From contig NW_020654878.1 in assembly GCF_003589595.1 (NCBI RefSeq), forward strand, positions 275,537 to 339,536: a stretch of 64,000 nucleotides of DNA, read 5' to 3'. The notes under the pieces are model-generated. The model was not told where the DNA came from. It worked only from the letters and a program-made list of their open reading frames with translations, and did no database searches. Within the stretch, counting starts at the first letter, position 1, and every line of letters begins with the position of its first letter. This document shows positions 25,101 to 33,989 of this stretch, one piece after another. Position numbers and translations under genes: made by a program. This DNA comes from Hyposmocoma kahamanoa. Lineage: Eukaryota > Arthropoda > Insecta > Lepidoptera > Cosmopterigidae.

Positions 25101-28100
25101 CACCTGGTATTCATTTGTGCAGTTGTACCATTATTATTTGAGAATATCTATCTAGTACTTTAAATACGTGCTTCGTTTACAAGAAATTTAAGTAAGTACT
25201 GGTCCGCCTTGCATGTAGGTACATACAAAAAGGGGTGATTGCGATGTAAATTGTATGGTAATGTATTCTGCAATCTGATACACGAATTTTATTTCAGTTC
25301 GTTTGATTATGAATATTCACAATAAGCAAGACACGGGTGTAATAATTTCTACGCAAATATAACTAATTTTGGGGCTGACGCTTATAAGCACTTGAACAAG
25401 TGTAAAATGAGACCGCACTACAGTGCGCCGGCGCCGTGACTGTACAGTAAAAACCTTAGTGACGCATTTTTAAATGTTTTATTTTATTAAAAAATCTCGC
25501 CGGCCTTTCTAAATTAGTACCATCCGAAAAAGGTGCAATTTGAAAGGTGAAACCTGTATTATCAAACCAAGAGGTTCGCTTCCGTTCTCCGCCCAACATC
25601 CGTCCGATACAAAGAAGACAAAATCAAATATGAAGCTTCATTCGCATTGCATCTTGCATCTTTTAATTGTCGAGTACTTACTTATTTGACAGTAATTGTT
25701 TCGGACGAAGAGTGAGAATAGACCCCCAGATGTACCAACAAAATTATACAGCACCCGTTTGTTTATTCTCCTAAAAGTTACATCTAAACCACACACGAGC
25801 ATTGACTCTACGGCGACCATTATGGGTCAATTGTGAAATGAGGAACCGTAAAATCTGTATGAGTAAACTGAACTGACTCGGTGCATCTTGTCCATGAGTT
25901 TGCATTAATTTAACTGGCGACTAAAACAGTGTTCACTCGAAGTGTCGCAAGCGCAGACGCTAAATGCAGTCGTCATCGTGGCATGGACACACCATTATCT
26001 GTTAATGGCGTTGGCACACAACTGGCGATTATCTGCGACGCTGTGTCCACTCTCCGATAGCTTGTCTTTAAAATGGAAATAGTTTATTTCTTTTTCTTAG
26101 TCCTTAAATTAGAATTATAGTTGGGTCTTCTTGGTACGTATTGTCTACTGGAATCAGGATTAGTATATAAGAAAAATACATGTTAGTATTCATAATCGTA
26201 GCTGTAAACATAACTGGCCAGCCGATACTAAATATACAAAACAAGAATTTATAAAGCATGTTAATAAAATACTCACTTAATTACTATTATGGTACCCATA
26301 TAACAAAAATAGTGTACTGCAAATTAAAGAATTTGAGTTTCTGCGTGAGTTTTGCATGTGGTAATCATTATAATAAAAAAATAAGGCCAAGGGAAGGCGA
26401 GAATGTAAAATAGATTAGAATAGAAGTAATAACCATAATATGGGTACGTTGAGTTTTAGAATTAAGTGACACCAATCAATTATACACAAAGTTTTTTACA
26501 ACTATGCCACTGTAAGTGATAAATATAATTTTTGGTTAATATATTATAATATAGGTACGTGCCGAATTTACTACAAATATACTAACAAGAAATAATAACA
26601 AAAAAACGACGTAGCTCTGTCTACGAGATATGATCTAAGGGTTAAAAGTAAGGGACTTATGTAGCTTTAGTATAGAAAGAAGGACGTATAATAAAGGTGA
26701 CCACTAAATTGATATAGTTCACTAGCGGGGATTCTCAAAGGTTTAGAGTACATTAACTTAAACAAGAATACATCCCGCGCCACCCCAAGCAACAATACAA
26801 TAACTCATTATAGATTGCACCAAGGTAATACAACTGGTCGAGTAAGGTTTTGTCAGCAACGTGTTTAAACTTTTTAAATTGTCAAATGAGCTGTCTTGCT
26901 TGTCATGATGTCGTCGTTACCATTATTTAGTGTCTAAGGCATCCAAATATTAAAATTTAATCAATACAAATAAACACATTTAAGGCTGCAAATGTAGCTC
27001 TGGGCAAAGCTAGCTTAGTAAGGAGAGCACTCCAATAGAATTATCTCTTTGTTTGTATTCGCTATCCGCGGGGCTTATCCGATAATTGAAACATAATCCC
27101 TGTTCTCGAACATACCGCTCGCTGCACCGGTGCAGGGGGTGGGGCGAGGAGGTAAAATTTCCGGGTACTTTCCACCCCCTACCCGTGGCCATATCTATAA
27201 ATTGAAAGGTAATTATACCCGTAACACAGAGGAGCGGAATACAGAAACTAGAAAATACGTCATTTCCAGTGAATAGGTATCCTGTGTATGTTGTCTCTGC
27301 TTACTACATTACGAGGAAAGTCTTTATTTAATAAGATGGGAGCTTTCTGTGAGGTGGACCGCGTGTTGAGCTCGGGACGCACTGTACTAATACGTCAGTC
27401 GAAAGTAGTCTTTATAATTAGGACAAGTGTCGCCTCGACTCGCATGTTAGTACTGAGCTTGGGTGAGTAAAAACGCTTAGCCGGCTGCAGACCACGAAAC
27501 AAGTGAAGGTGGCCAAATTGGTGAAGCTAATCGAGTTCTAATATTGGTAAGGATGCGAAGCGTTGCGTCATGTATAGACGATTGAGGCGAAAATTATCTT
27601 TGCGATCTGCGATCGGCTCTGGTTATTACGCGAATTTGCGGTCGTGTTCATTTTGACACTCGATACACGAACGCGAACAGTCACACAGCCTTCGGATGCG
27701 CGTTTTATAGAGCGAATATCTCAAAGAATAATTTTGTTCACGTCACGACGCAACTAAAGGTTAATGAAGATTGCGATCCCATGTTAGGCGGGACATTTAT
27801 TGTCCGCCGAAGGGTGCGTTTGCGCAAGTGCAGTAATGATAGGTGCTCTAGATCGCGCATGCGCGGTGGACCTTGTGCATGAAGCTGATTATGGACATCG
27901 TATGATAATAATAGTAATAATCGGATAAGTGTATGCGTGACTGATGTTGCGAAGGAATGAGAAGATAGAAGGATTTACTAAGTCACTATTGAATTTTATA
28001 TTCAAATTCAAATTCAAGTACTTTAATTCAGATTTCATCCATATTAATTAGTAAAACAAACAAAAACTTACATATTAGTGTTAGAAAATACAAATTCATA

Positions 28101-31100
28101 AATACGTACTGGGTTTAGGACACACACGTAATTTAGTCCAGTGTTCAAAAAATGAACCCAGGTAGGAGCCAGCAACAATACCCACAATGCTATTACCGCT
28201 GCCACGAACTCTGCGCATCAAGGATGCCGCTCTTTTTCTCATTATGGCGGCAAATCCGTCTACATGAGCATCGGCGAACATTCCTGACGCGCTACAGAAT
28301 CGCGGCAGCCGCAACAACATCCGGAACATATTGTTATATATAACTCTTAGAGAGTTGAAAGCAATGTTGGAAAACTAAATATTTATCACGGTGGTTCTTT
28401 TACTCTTGATTTAATTCCATAGGAACACACAGTTTCATCGAGGCCAATATAACCCCCACAAAGCAGATTGTATTCTGAGAAATCACCGCGCTGAAAGTGG
28501 GTCGTTACAGTCGCTGTGGTTGCGTCAAACCAGCCAAGAATTGATTACTATGCAAGCACAAAGCAAAGTAGAGATTTTCATACTTTTTTTAACTCCACCG
28601 CCTAACGGAAGGCAAATGGGTTTCTTTGAAAATAACTAGCACAATTTATTATATATTTAGTAGCAGTAGAACTCCTCGTGAAAGAGTTCCTTCACGAAAG
28701 TACTGCCACCACGCCTATTTCCACCAAGAAGTAATGTGACCATTACTGCGTTCCGGTTTCGAAGGGTAAGGGTTCTGGTGAACTGTAGCACTTGGGACTT
28801 GGCAACTTTATGTCTCAGGGTGACGGGCGCAGTGGCAGTGCGCCTCAGATCTTTGCAATTTAAAGCTTTGATTGACAATTCAACTGTTATGAGCAGGCGT
28901 GTCGCTTACCAACAGGCGCACGACTCGTGTTAGTCCCGTTAATTGGAATCATAATTCGTATATGTATATATTCATAAAGTCCTTGGTCCATACAAGAGTA
29001 ACGTGGAACGTGTAGTTTGTAAGGATAGAAATACGTTGTCGTAAGACGGAATACAATTTTTTTATAAATTAAATTTTTAGCCTACATACATACTATTTTA
29101 TGTACTATCACGCCTATTTCCCACTGGAATAGGTACAGTCGAATCTTCACCCACTGCGTATAATAATACGGTACGTATTGCTAGTATAACCAACCTATTT
29201 TATTTTAACTTATTGGAAGACTAACGACTATCTTACAGAACAAAAACCGGAGAACCAATTCTACATAGGTTCTCAACAATAGACACACATTACTACTTAC
29301 ATACTACTTATTTATTAATTTATTTGGCAAAGCTTCAGAACACAAATTAAAAACAACTGTATCATGTAGATACATAAACAAGTAACTAAATTTGTTTTCC
29401 TTTTGCAGCTATGCACGTCATTTGAATGAGGAATATACATTAAAAAGGGCTTAACTTCCTAGTCAAAATGAGATTTAATGGGAAAACAAAAATTTACTAC
29501 AATTTATAAAAGCAACAAAAACAAAAAAAAAAATAAGAAAACCACACAGAAACAGAACTCAATATGGGATGATATTTTATGTTAAAAACCTACAAAAAAG
29601 AAATTACTAATAAGACGCTTTACCGATGCAACACTAGAGATAAAAGGGTCAATATCAACCTGCTTGGACAATACATTAAAGCTATGACTCGCATGCAAGA
29701 AATATGCACTCGTTTGTTAAAATTATTAATACAAAGATTCGGACCGACGTCTTCTACTTCCGTGCCAGACCTTATACTAACTAAGCCACGGATCGAACCA
29801 AAAAAAAAAAATTAAAAATTAAAAAAAAATTAATATGCACTCCGCCGGAAGTTCAAAGAGGCCGAAGGTACGCACAGAAGTGAGTTAAACCTAAGGGTCT
29901 TTGGGGCTCTAAAAGAAGTCTTGAACACGAGTTCCGGGGAACGGCACCAGAAGCAATTTTACATAACAATACAAGGTCTTCGATTTAACATCGCACCTCC
30001 AGTGGCAAAAGATAGAATAGTCAAAACAGCAGTTGCTTTCATATAAGTAAATGGGTACTATTTGTTACTAAATTGGTGATGAACTACCTCCGTGGCTGAA
30101 CGGTTACCATGCCGGATTGCTACGCAGGGGTCCGAGGTTCGGTTTTCGGAGCGGGAGAAATATTTGTATAGCCTACATTTACTTATCTCGTGAGTTTGGG
30201 TGTAATTTTTGGTTGTCTATGTGTGTATCCATGGCACCCGCGACACAGTGTTTCTCTAGTGAGGGGCTATATTGAGTGTGTGCGTTATATGGGTAGTCTT
30301 ATAATGTTGCTGGCGACTGTACATAGTTGATCATTGTTCTATAATGCTGTTCCAAGCTTAAGTTTGCCATCCATTTCTCGGTTCCTCGCGGAATTGGGTC
30401 ATTGTAGACTCGATATCATTCTAGTGCTACGACTCGAGGGCGAGGGCGACTCGAGGGCATCTCGAGCGGGATCGTGCGATTTTGAGACAATCGAGATTAA
30501 CGAGTTATATTTAACGTGGTGCTTGGAAAACTAACTATTGCCAATGATCGTTTTAGTCACGGGTTCGCTTTTTCTTCTTAGCGTGTTGGCTCTGACGTTT
30601 ATATTCGTGACATTCGTGAGGACCAGTTCTTAGCGACTGACACAACATTATCAGTGGAGTTGTACAGGTCTTCACACATATATGCACTCTCCGAGCTATA
30701 ACCACACCTGTGCATGCTGTCCACGGGTTCGCTAAAACAACTGAATAAGTTTCTGATAGTTTTTTAAATAAAAATATTTAACACTCAAAGTAGTCATACG
30801 AGAAAGAAGAACTTACTATCATTCACTGCACCGAAAATGCCTATCTGCCACTTCTAATCAGTTTTTCTTTGCAGGTCGATGTGCTCAGATCTGGTGTACG
30901 TGATCTTGTTCCCGCAACTGCTAATGGTGGTGCACTTTAAGCACCACTGCAACACGTACGGCTCGCTGGCGGCGTACATCGTGGCGCTGCTCGTGCGACT
31001 GTCAGGTGGCGAAAAGCTGCTCGGCCTGCCAGCCCTAATCCACTACCCTGGATGGGACGCCGTGGACGAAGTCCAGCTGTTTCCTTTCCGTACCATGGCC

Positions 31101-33528
31101 ATGGTGCTCTCGCTCTTTACGCTGGCTTTCATCTCTTGGCTCTCTGTGTAAGTAGCATTCATTATTAGTTTTATTATTTAACAGCGTATAGCCTAAAACA
31201 CTTTCCATACAGGAGATGCTAGCCCACCAACAAAATCTTGCGTATGTGTTTTATTCGTTATATAGTTGTAAAACGCATGTTACATTCGTGTTCGTTACCT
31301 CTCGGCAGCTACCTTTCATGTTTACTTTTCCGAACATGCCTGTATTTGTACCTTGACGTGTTCTCGTAGTCACAAAGCACATAGCCTGCAGGCGTTCGCC
31401 TTGTATGCGCGTTGTCGAGTACATTCCCTTGTTCTTGGGACATCATAAATTCATACATTTCTGCTTGAGCTTTCGTCACTCGTTTTCTTTTATAATTTGA
31501 AATGGCTAACTGGATCGTAGAAGTATTCGTTTTTTGGCAATTTATTCTTCGGCTGTAGAGGTCGTAGTCCTTTCGAACGTTAATTGAGAAGTTTCCCTCC
31601 TTCTCGTCTAAAAAACTCCACGCCTCCGGCGCACGCACGTTCGTTAAGCGCTGTAGCGCCCGGGGCAAGTTCAAATATTGTATCTGTTGTAATTAGAAAT
31701 TATATATAAGGAACTTGATAAATAGCACGCCGTAAAAGTGGATTTGATAACGATATATTGCCTTAAAAATGCTTATGTATGACAAGAATAAATACATAAC
31801 CTTGTATAATTACAATTTAGTAACAAACCACTAAATCGTGTATAACTTACTAATGTCGGCACTATTTGTCCATAACATTTCTCAAAATCGAAGCTAAATC
31901 TTGTGACACGAAACTGACGAAATCGGTTGCATTCCTTCCTGTCGATAAATGCAAGTAAATGATATAAGAGATTCCGAGCGATGAGCCGTCGGTTATTACC
32001 TCGGCAATCGGTCAATTCGCCTCACGACCACTGCACTCAAGTCTCGTAACTGACGACTCCGATCGATCGCTATCTTGTGGTGGAAAATATATATCTTGAA
32101 TAAAAAATTGTAAACATTAAAGACTATTTATTACATGTGGTTAAGCGTAAAAGTATCCCAATTTCGGTCAATCAACTTTTTACGAACACTGTAGCGAATG
32201 TTTAGAAGAAATTAAAAAAGTATTTGACAATAGTAATTTGCATTATATTAAGTAGAGTCATCATTTATGCTAGTTTTTTATCTTAAAATGCAAATTTTTT
32301 AAATAATCCATGAAAGCCATTACCAAAACTTGGCACACAAAAAGTCGCATAAAAAATCATCAATCCATTTATACCTCCCACTACTGGACACGGGTTTCTC
32401 AACGTTTTAAGCTGTTATAAGTTTGATATCTTTCCTTGTCTGTGGCATTGTAAGCGCTGATAACCACCGGTGTGTCGCTAGTAGAAGGGATTCAAATCTG
32501 AGCGACCAGTGACATATCGGCGGCTACCGCGACATTCCGGCGAACTCTGTGGCACGCTGGGGGACGCTCGCGGTATCGTAGAGATATCCCTTATCAGTTG
32601 CTGGAGGGTAAACGATCCTCTTCGATGCCCTTCACGCCGTACGCCGGTTACCTGCTAAATGGAAAGTGAACCGCGGCCCTGCAAGGTGTCCGTGTCGCGA
32701 GCGGGCATTTGTTATTTGGACACGATTCAATTGCTGTATGTCTTAAAAGATGATTTACTTTCAGAGTATGGCAAATATGAAGCCTCGACTTTATACAATC
32801 TTTTTGTTTTTTTTGTAGCCGCGTACCAACGTACTGATTTTTTACGTGTTAGGTGAACAGACGTATAAAAGATCATTGCTTAACAAGTAATTGCAGCGTA
32901 CAGAATACTATGTTCTGTCAAACATTTGGCGTTGTTCTCTAGGATTTAAATCGAAATAAAGAAGTGAAGCTTTTCATAACCATATTGTGTACCTAGGTAT
33001 ATTAATATTTAAGTCTACACATAGCCAATTAGAAAGACATGCATTAAAACTCCTTACATGTACATCGAATTAACCTGTTTATTCTGAACAGTACAGTACC
33101 GTACACGTCCGAGTGCCGGGCCCGGTTATCCTTTCTTTAAGGCATTTTCTACAGTTATATCTAAAAGCTCTATTACAAAAATGATATTAAAAGTCGCTGT
33201 CTATCGCAGGTACTTATTTAACTCGGGCTACTTGAGCCCTGAGTCGGACTACTTCAACTGCGTGGTTAACATCCCCGAGGACATCCGGCGCGTCGACGAA
33301 CCCTCCGAAGCTGGAGAGCAGATGTCTGTGCTTGGAGGCGTTCCAGGAAAACTTTACGGAGCAGCTTCAACTCTAGTCGGTCCCGACGAGAAGTCTGGCA
33401 GGATCAATCCAGCTCTAGAACCCGATGATGATGACCTCGATGATCCTAACGATGGTCCAACTCCCCTCTTCGGCTCCAGCAGCGCCCCTCCCCCTGTGCA
33501 GCCGTTCGGCAAGCAAACGGCTTTCTGA
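4075..33528 (+). CDS. CHT: High-affinity choline transporter, 3' eight coding exons (5' partial)
   Basis: Sodium- and chloride-dependent plasma-membrane symporter (SLC5A7 family) that takes choline into cholinergic terminals, the limiting step for acetylcholine synthesis. Eight exons join in phase: 4075-4182, 4595-4750, 12054-12352, 12630-12759, 12965-13163, 13277-13411, 30875-31147 and 33210-33528. All have AG/GT borders, and together they give about 538 residues. Conserved blocks in order are [73 protein letters not shown] and [12 protein letters not shown], all characteristic of CHT rather than other SLC5 transporters. The first exon here starts near residue 60 of animal CHT proteins, so the first transmembrane segment and the start codon lie left of the window. 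The cytoplasmic tail is acidic (DDDDLDD), then Pro/Ser-rich, and ends QTAF. Exons are GC-rich against AT-rich introns of 0.1 to 17.5 kb. No frameshift is seen. Identity is very secure. Confidence 0.96.
4183..4594 (+). other. CHT intron a-b with a 16-bp direct repeat
   Basis: Intron of 412 bp. TACCATCATGCATGCC occurs twice, at about 4435-4450 and 4457-4472, each containing the palindrome GCATGC. No other feature is seen. Confidence 0.6.
4595..4750 (+). CDS. CHT: CHT exon b: [19 protein letters not shown] block
   Basis: Acceptor GCGCGCAG, donor CTCG|GTGAGT. The exon starts with two bases completing a Gly codon and ends with one base. The peptide runs from [11 protein letters not shown] through [14 protein letters not shown] without a gap against the family. 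The 412-bp intron before it is the only short one in the 5' half of the gene. Confidence 0.95.
6355..6515. mobile_element. MITE with 20-bp perfect terminal inverted repeats
   Basis: GTCGTATTCCAGAACTCTAC at 6355-6374 is the exact reverse complement of 6496-6515. Inverted similarity continues inward to about 44 bp with mismatches, and the interior carries TCATACTCAAG motifs in both orientations. It is non-coding and 161 bp long. No clear target-site duplication flanks it. A second copy is at 9000-9497. Confidence 0.8.
7149..7202. repeat. Perfect 14-bp hairpin
   Basis: CAAAGATCGAACAC at 7149-7162 pairs exactly with 7189-7202 across a 26-bp loop. It lies next to an inverted fragment of the SINE-C tail and just before SINE-A copy 1, and so may be a junction of repeats. 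Confidence 0.6.
7294..7504 (-). mobile_element. tRNA-derived SINE, family A, copy 1
   Basis: On the minus strand it begins with a tRNA-like head carrying an A box (TGGCCGAACGG) and a degraded B box, followed by the family-specific body with TGAGTTTGGGTGTAATTTGT, CCATGG and TTTCCCTAGTGC, and ends in an ATT-rich tail. Six other copies in this window share the same order. Confidence 0.8.
9000..9497. mobile_element. Second MITE copy, split by an RTE fragment
   Basis: The left part at 9000-9140 and right part at about 9473-9497 match the MITE at 6355-6515, including its ends (right end GTAGAGTTCTGGTATACGAC). Between them lies foreign sequence with RTE coding similarity. CTAAGA occurs just outside each end (one base offset on the right), a possible target-site duplication. 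Confidence 0.75.
9141..9472 (+). pseudogene. RTE-clade reverse transcriptase C-terminal fragment inside the MITE
   Basis: Translation from about 9152 gives [14 protein letters not shown], then [10 protein letters not shown]. After a one-base frameshift near 9230 it gives [13 protein letters not shown] and [13 protein letters not shown] before a stop near 9337. This is the C-terminal tail of RTE-type ORF2 and is closely related to 28096-28329. A 3' UTR with an ATT microsatellite and an AATAAA-like end follows. It is 5'-truncated and frame-disrupted. Confidence 0.7.
11911..11936 (+). repeat. GCT/CTG trinucleotide microsatellite
   Basis: TAGCTGCAGC followed by repeated TGC units, about six in a row, located 118 bp upstream of CHT exon c inside the intron. 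Confidence 0.85.
12054..12352 (+). CDS. CHT: CHT exon c: [14 protein letters not shown] to GGIPWQ
   Basis: Acceptor GTCCCCAG, donor CAG|GTGTGA in phase 0. It encodes [18 protein letters not shown], the [22 protein letters not shown] transmembrane block, an extracellular loop with [15 protein letters not shown], and ends on GGIPWQ. Long hydrophobic stretches alternate with polar loops as expected for SLC5. At 299 bp it is the second-longest coding exon after the last. Confidence 0.96.
12353..12629 (+). other. CHT intron c-d, plain
   Basis: 277-bp intron with GT-AG ends and a pyrimidine-rich stretch (TTTTTTCTTCTTCTTTCTC) near 12578-12597. Nothing else is recognised. Confidence 0.8.
12630..12759 (+). 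CDS. CHT: CHT exon d: [16 protein letters not shown] block
   Basis: Acceptor TTGTGCAG, donor ACAG|GTTACC. It starts in phase 0 with [16 protein letters not shown] and continues through an alanine/isoleucine-rich transmembrane segment to IAKAT, leaving one base of a split Ala codon. A longer open frame upstream of 12630 is intron read-through and is not coding. Confidence 0.95.
12965..13163 (+). CDS. CHT: CHT exon e: [18 protein letters not shown] block
   Basis: Acceptor GTCATGTAG, donor CG|GTAAGT. It encodes [20 protein letters not shown], an extracellular loop with an N-E-T glycosylation sequon, followed by the most conserved SLC5 segment, [18 protein letters not shown], whose serines line the sodium site in the family, and it ends in MFA plus two bases of the following Arg codon. 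Confidence 0.96.
13277..13411 (+). CDS. CHT: CHT exon f: [18 protein letters not shown] block
   Basis: Acceptor GTCCACAG, donor TATG|GTGAGT. The first base completes the CGG Arg codon of the previous exon and the last two bases are TG of a split Trp codon. The peptide is [16 protein letters not shown], then a transmembrane helix, and ends in SIYGL. A 17.5-kb intron follows. Confidence 0.95.
14925..15260. other. GC-rich island in CHT intron, unexplained
   Basis: Distinctly richer in CG dinucleotides than the surrounding AT-rich intron. Related short motifs recur: AACGCGTTATCAACGCGC near the start, and CGGTCGTCGAAGCGG near 15041 with CGGTCGTCGATGCGG near 15155. The 68-codon open frame beginning at 15105 resembles no protein I know. 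It could be a transposon end, an enhancer, or an old repeat. Confidence 0.4.
16321..16390 (-). repeat. tRNA-like SINE fragment, family B
   Basis: The minus strand reads GGCAGTGGTAGCCTAGTGG, then TTGCTTCTCAATCGAGAGG, then a B-box-like TCGAGCTCGAGTCC. This matches the heads at 50287 and 63905 on the plus strand. Confidence 0.55.
17722..17893 (+). pseudogene. Non-LTR ORF2 C-terminal remnant with 3' tail (Jockey/CR1-like)
   Basis: The frame gives [14 protein letters not shown], then [18 protein letters not shown], the tail of a reverse-transcriptase ORF2. It is followed by the 3' end CATCATCACTTCCATCATGT and a T-rich run. The same motifs occur at 19325-19575, 42050-42195 and 43164-43510. It is heavily 5'-truncated. 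Confidence 0.65.
17940..18010 (-). repeat. tRNA-like SINE fragment, family B (decayed)
   Basis: The minus strand carries TCTAATTGAGAAATCG followed by TTCGATCCCTGCGATCC, a diverged version of the family-B head. Confidence 0.4.
18166..18451 (+). mobile_element. Family-R dispersed repeat, copy 1
   Basis: A roughly 290-bp element with ordered blocks: GTAG..GAGCTCCTTGTGAA, CACCTTACCTATTTCT, TTCCGGTTTTGAAGGGTAAG, CATGGGACTTGTTAACC, GATCTTTGCGATTTAAAGC, CACCAGGCGCACGACTT, CCCGTCACT, ending in an A run. Ten loci in the window share this order. It resembles the 3' UTR of lepidopteran CR1-type (Zenon-like) non-LTR elements. The clade is inferred from memory. Confidence 0.75.
18463..18541 (-). mobile_element. 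Inverted partial family-R copy
   Basis: The minus strand reads TTCCGGTTTTGAAGGGTAAG through GGGACTTGTCAGTTTATGCC and then CTCAGAGCT, with the middle deleted. It faces copy 1 at 18166-18451 only a dozen bases away, making an imperfect palindrome. Confidence 0.65.
19325..19575 (+). pseudogene. Non-LTR ORF2 C-terminal remnant (Jockey/CR1-like)
   Basis: Frames around 19368-19510 give [15 protein letters not shown], then a frame change to [14 protein letters not shown], equivalent to the [11 protein letters not shown] motif, and then a CATTATTTCGGTGTGCATGC tail and the CATCACTTTCCATCA end. It is the same family as the 17722 and 43164 copies and is frame-disrupted. Confidence 0.6.
20454..20750 (-). 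mobile_element. Family-R dispersed repeat, copy 2
   Basis: A near full-length copy on the minus strand with the blocks in order, from the CACAAGGAGCTC-type head near 20730-20741 to a TATAAAAAAAATCTGG tail near 20454. It carries small indels, for example CTGCGCAACGGCAGTGGCC in place of the usual core. Confidence 0.7.
21074..22562 (+). mobile_element. 5'-truncated R1-clade non-LTR retrotransposon with poly(A) tail
   Basis: A GC-rich insert of about 1.49 kb in AT-rich surroundings. It encodes the C-terminal part of an R1-type ORF2, then a 3' UTR of about 290 bp with GGCTCAGGGG-like short palindromic segments and a poly(A) run ending at about 22563. The host repeat is duplicated at the borders: AGGTTGA at 21067-21073 and again at 22563-22569, a target-site duplication. 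Truncation at the 5' end is typical of target-primed reverse transcription. Confidence 0.9.
21076..22245 (+). pseudogene. R1-type ORF2 C-terminus (reverse transcriptase end and zinc-knuckle domain), frameshifted
   Basis: The upstream frame gives [20 protein letters not shown], the end of the reverse-transcriptase thumb region, through [10 protein letters not shown] small deletion near 21405-21415 changes frame, and the downstream frame reads [60 protein letters not shown], then [18 protein letters not shown], a C-x2-C-x8-H-x4-C knuckle typical of R1-clade ORF2. It ends [14 protein letters not shown] and TAG at 22243-22245. The endonuclease and most of the reverse transcriptase are absent, so the copy is dead. 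Long antisense frames here are by-products of high GC content. Confidence 0.88.
23150..23470 (-). repeat. Possible retroelement-derived fragment
   Basis: The minus-strand frame at 23441-23241 reads [20 protein letters not shown] and [14 protein letters not shown], with a C-x(n)-H-x(n)-C look like the tail of some non-LTR ORF2 proteins. The flanking phrase TTTCATAGGTA..AAATTACACTTGAA recurs near 61965-61990. Family is not identified. Confidence 0.3.
23656..23810 (+). mobile_element. tRNA-derived SINE, family C, copy 1
   Basis: The head TGGCTTAGTTGACATAGCGT resembles an A box and GGGTCGTATCC a B box. The tail AACAAATTAGTGGAGTAATT follows an ATT repeat. The tail recurs inverted at about 7096-7150, and the head recurs on the minus strand at 29732-29800. 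Confidence 0.5.
24529..24574. repeat. Perfect 19-bp inverted repeat
   Basis: TCAGGCGTGTATTATACTT at 24529-24547 is the exact reverse complement of 24556-24574, with an 8-base A-rich loop. No repeat family is recognised. Confidence 0.85.
25572..25735. repeat. Fold-back (MITE-like) repeat, copy 2
   Basis: Shares CGTTCTCCG, TATGAAGCTTCATTCGCAT, TTATTTGACAGTAATTGTTT and TCGGACGAAGAGT with the element at 2914-3135 but lacks part of the left arm. Confidence 0.5.
28005..28329 (-). pseudogene. RTE-clade reverse transcriptase C-terminal fragment with 3' tail
   Basis: The minus-strand frame 28329-28096 reads [40 protein letters not shown] and then GNSIVG, the C-terminal end of RTE-type ORF2. The 3' UTR runs on to about 28005 and ends in TTGAATTTGAATTTGAA, the short tandem typical of RTE 3' ends. 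5'-truncated. Confidence 0.75.
28660..28947 (+). mobile_element. Family-R dispersed repeat, copy 4
   Basis: Full block order: GTAGCAGTAGAACTCCTCGT, ACTGCCACCACGCCTATTTC, GTTCCGGTTTCGAAGGGTAA, CAGGGTGACGGGCGCAGTGG, CTCAGATCTTTGCAATTTAA, AACAGGCGCACGACT. The A-rich end is lost. Confidence 0.75.
29732..29800 (-). mobile_element. tRNA-derived SINE head, family C, copy 2
   Basis: The minus strand reads GGTTCGATCCGTGGCTTAGT followed by TAGTATAAGGTCTGGCACGG, matching the 23656 head. It lies beside an A-rich stretch at 29801-29830. Confidence 0.45.
30083..30289 (+). mobile_element. tRNA-derived SINE, family A, copy 2
   Basis: Head CTCCGTGGCTGAACGGTTAC with a slightly changed A box and a mutated B box (GGTTCGGTTTTCGG), body GTGAGTTTGGGTGTAATTTT, end GAGTGTGTGCGTTAT. 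It lies 586 bp upstream of CHT exon g. Confidence 0.8.
30875..31147 (+). CDS. CHT: CHT exon g: [16 protein letters not shown] to late transmembrane helices
   Basis: Acceptor TTTGCAG, donor TCTGT|GTAAGT. The first base completes the Trp codon of YGLW. It encodes [19 protein letters not shown], the [17 protein letters not shown] helix region, [18 protein letters not shown], and the last helix, [14 protein letters not shown]. It ends with two bases of a Val codon completed in the final exon. Confidence 0.95.
31148..33209 (+). other. CHT intron g to final exon (2.1 kb)
   Basis: Mostly AT-rich. A GC-rich segment at 32440-32710 is the only notable structure. The open frame of 121 codons on the minus strand at 31674-31309 resembles no protein known to me. 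Confidence 0.65.
32440..32710. other. GC-rich segment in last CHT intron, unexplained
   Basis: Contains ATATCGGCGGCTACCGCGAC and GGCACGCTGGGGGACGCTCG. It looks like a decayed transposable-element piece but has no second copy here and no extended open frame. Confidence 0.35.
33210..33528 (+). CDS. CHT: CHT final exon: cytoplasmic C-terminal tail and stop
   Basis: Acceptor CTATCGCAG. After the split Val codon it reads [55 protein letters not shown], and finishes GKQTAF before TGA at 33526-33528. The tail is hydrophilic with an acidic run and a Pro/Ser stretch. The terminal T-A-F fits a class I PDZ ligand by pattern, which is inference. The long open frame starting at 33181 extends into intron and the true start of the exon is the acceptor. 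Confidence 0.94.
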
Positions 33529-33989
33529 GAGGACGCCAACTTCTACTAAACTTAGTTGCTTGCAGTGCACCTGTCTTCTTCAGAAGGCACCAGTGAGGAG
33601 GATAGAAGCAACTAGGTGTAGAAAGGAACGTAGAAAGGACACTATGTGTAGAAACCGCACGACAAACGGAAAATGTTTTACAATGATTTTACTCTTCTTA
33701 GTTGTGCCCTTTCTTTCTAGATCTCATACATCGAAATGAGCCGTATTATCGAGTTACGACGTAATATGCTCAAACTATTACATATCATTCTGTATCTTCC
33801 GATGCACTTTTGTAGGTGTGACTTGATTACTCTACGAATACTGCTTTATTTTTAAACTTAGGTGTAATCACATTGTCGACGTATATCTTAAAACGCTTAG
33901 AGAAATTATATACGACAACGTTGAAGCAATATTGTGTATTTTGGTCGATGTATAAAAGATTTTAAGCGATGTTGTTTTGTAGAAAATAT

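Larger units (their letters stand above)
13412..30874 (+). other. CHT intron f-g (17.5 kb), repeat-rich
   Basis: The largest CHT intron. It contains a GC-rich island at 14925-15260, SINE-B fragments near 16321 and 17940, Jockey/CR1-like remnants at 17722 and 19325, an inverted pair of family-R repeats at 18166-18541, further R copies at 20454 and 20829, an R1 element nested in the latter, SINE-C copies at 23656 and 29732, a perfect 19-bp hairpin at 24529, a fold-back repeat at 25572, an RTE remnant at 28005, an R copy at 28660 and a SINE-A at 30083. No exon is seen. Confidence 0.75.

Noticed and set aside
31309..31674. 121-codon minus-strand frame in the last CHT intron
   Set aside because: No motif recognised and AT-rich intron context; length is possible by chance.
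33425..33739. 104-codon plus-strand frame overlapping the CHT tail
   Set aside because: Out of frame with CHT and low-complexity, continuing into 3' UTR; no family resemblance.
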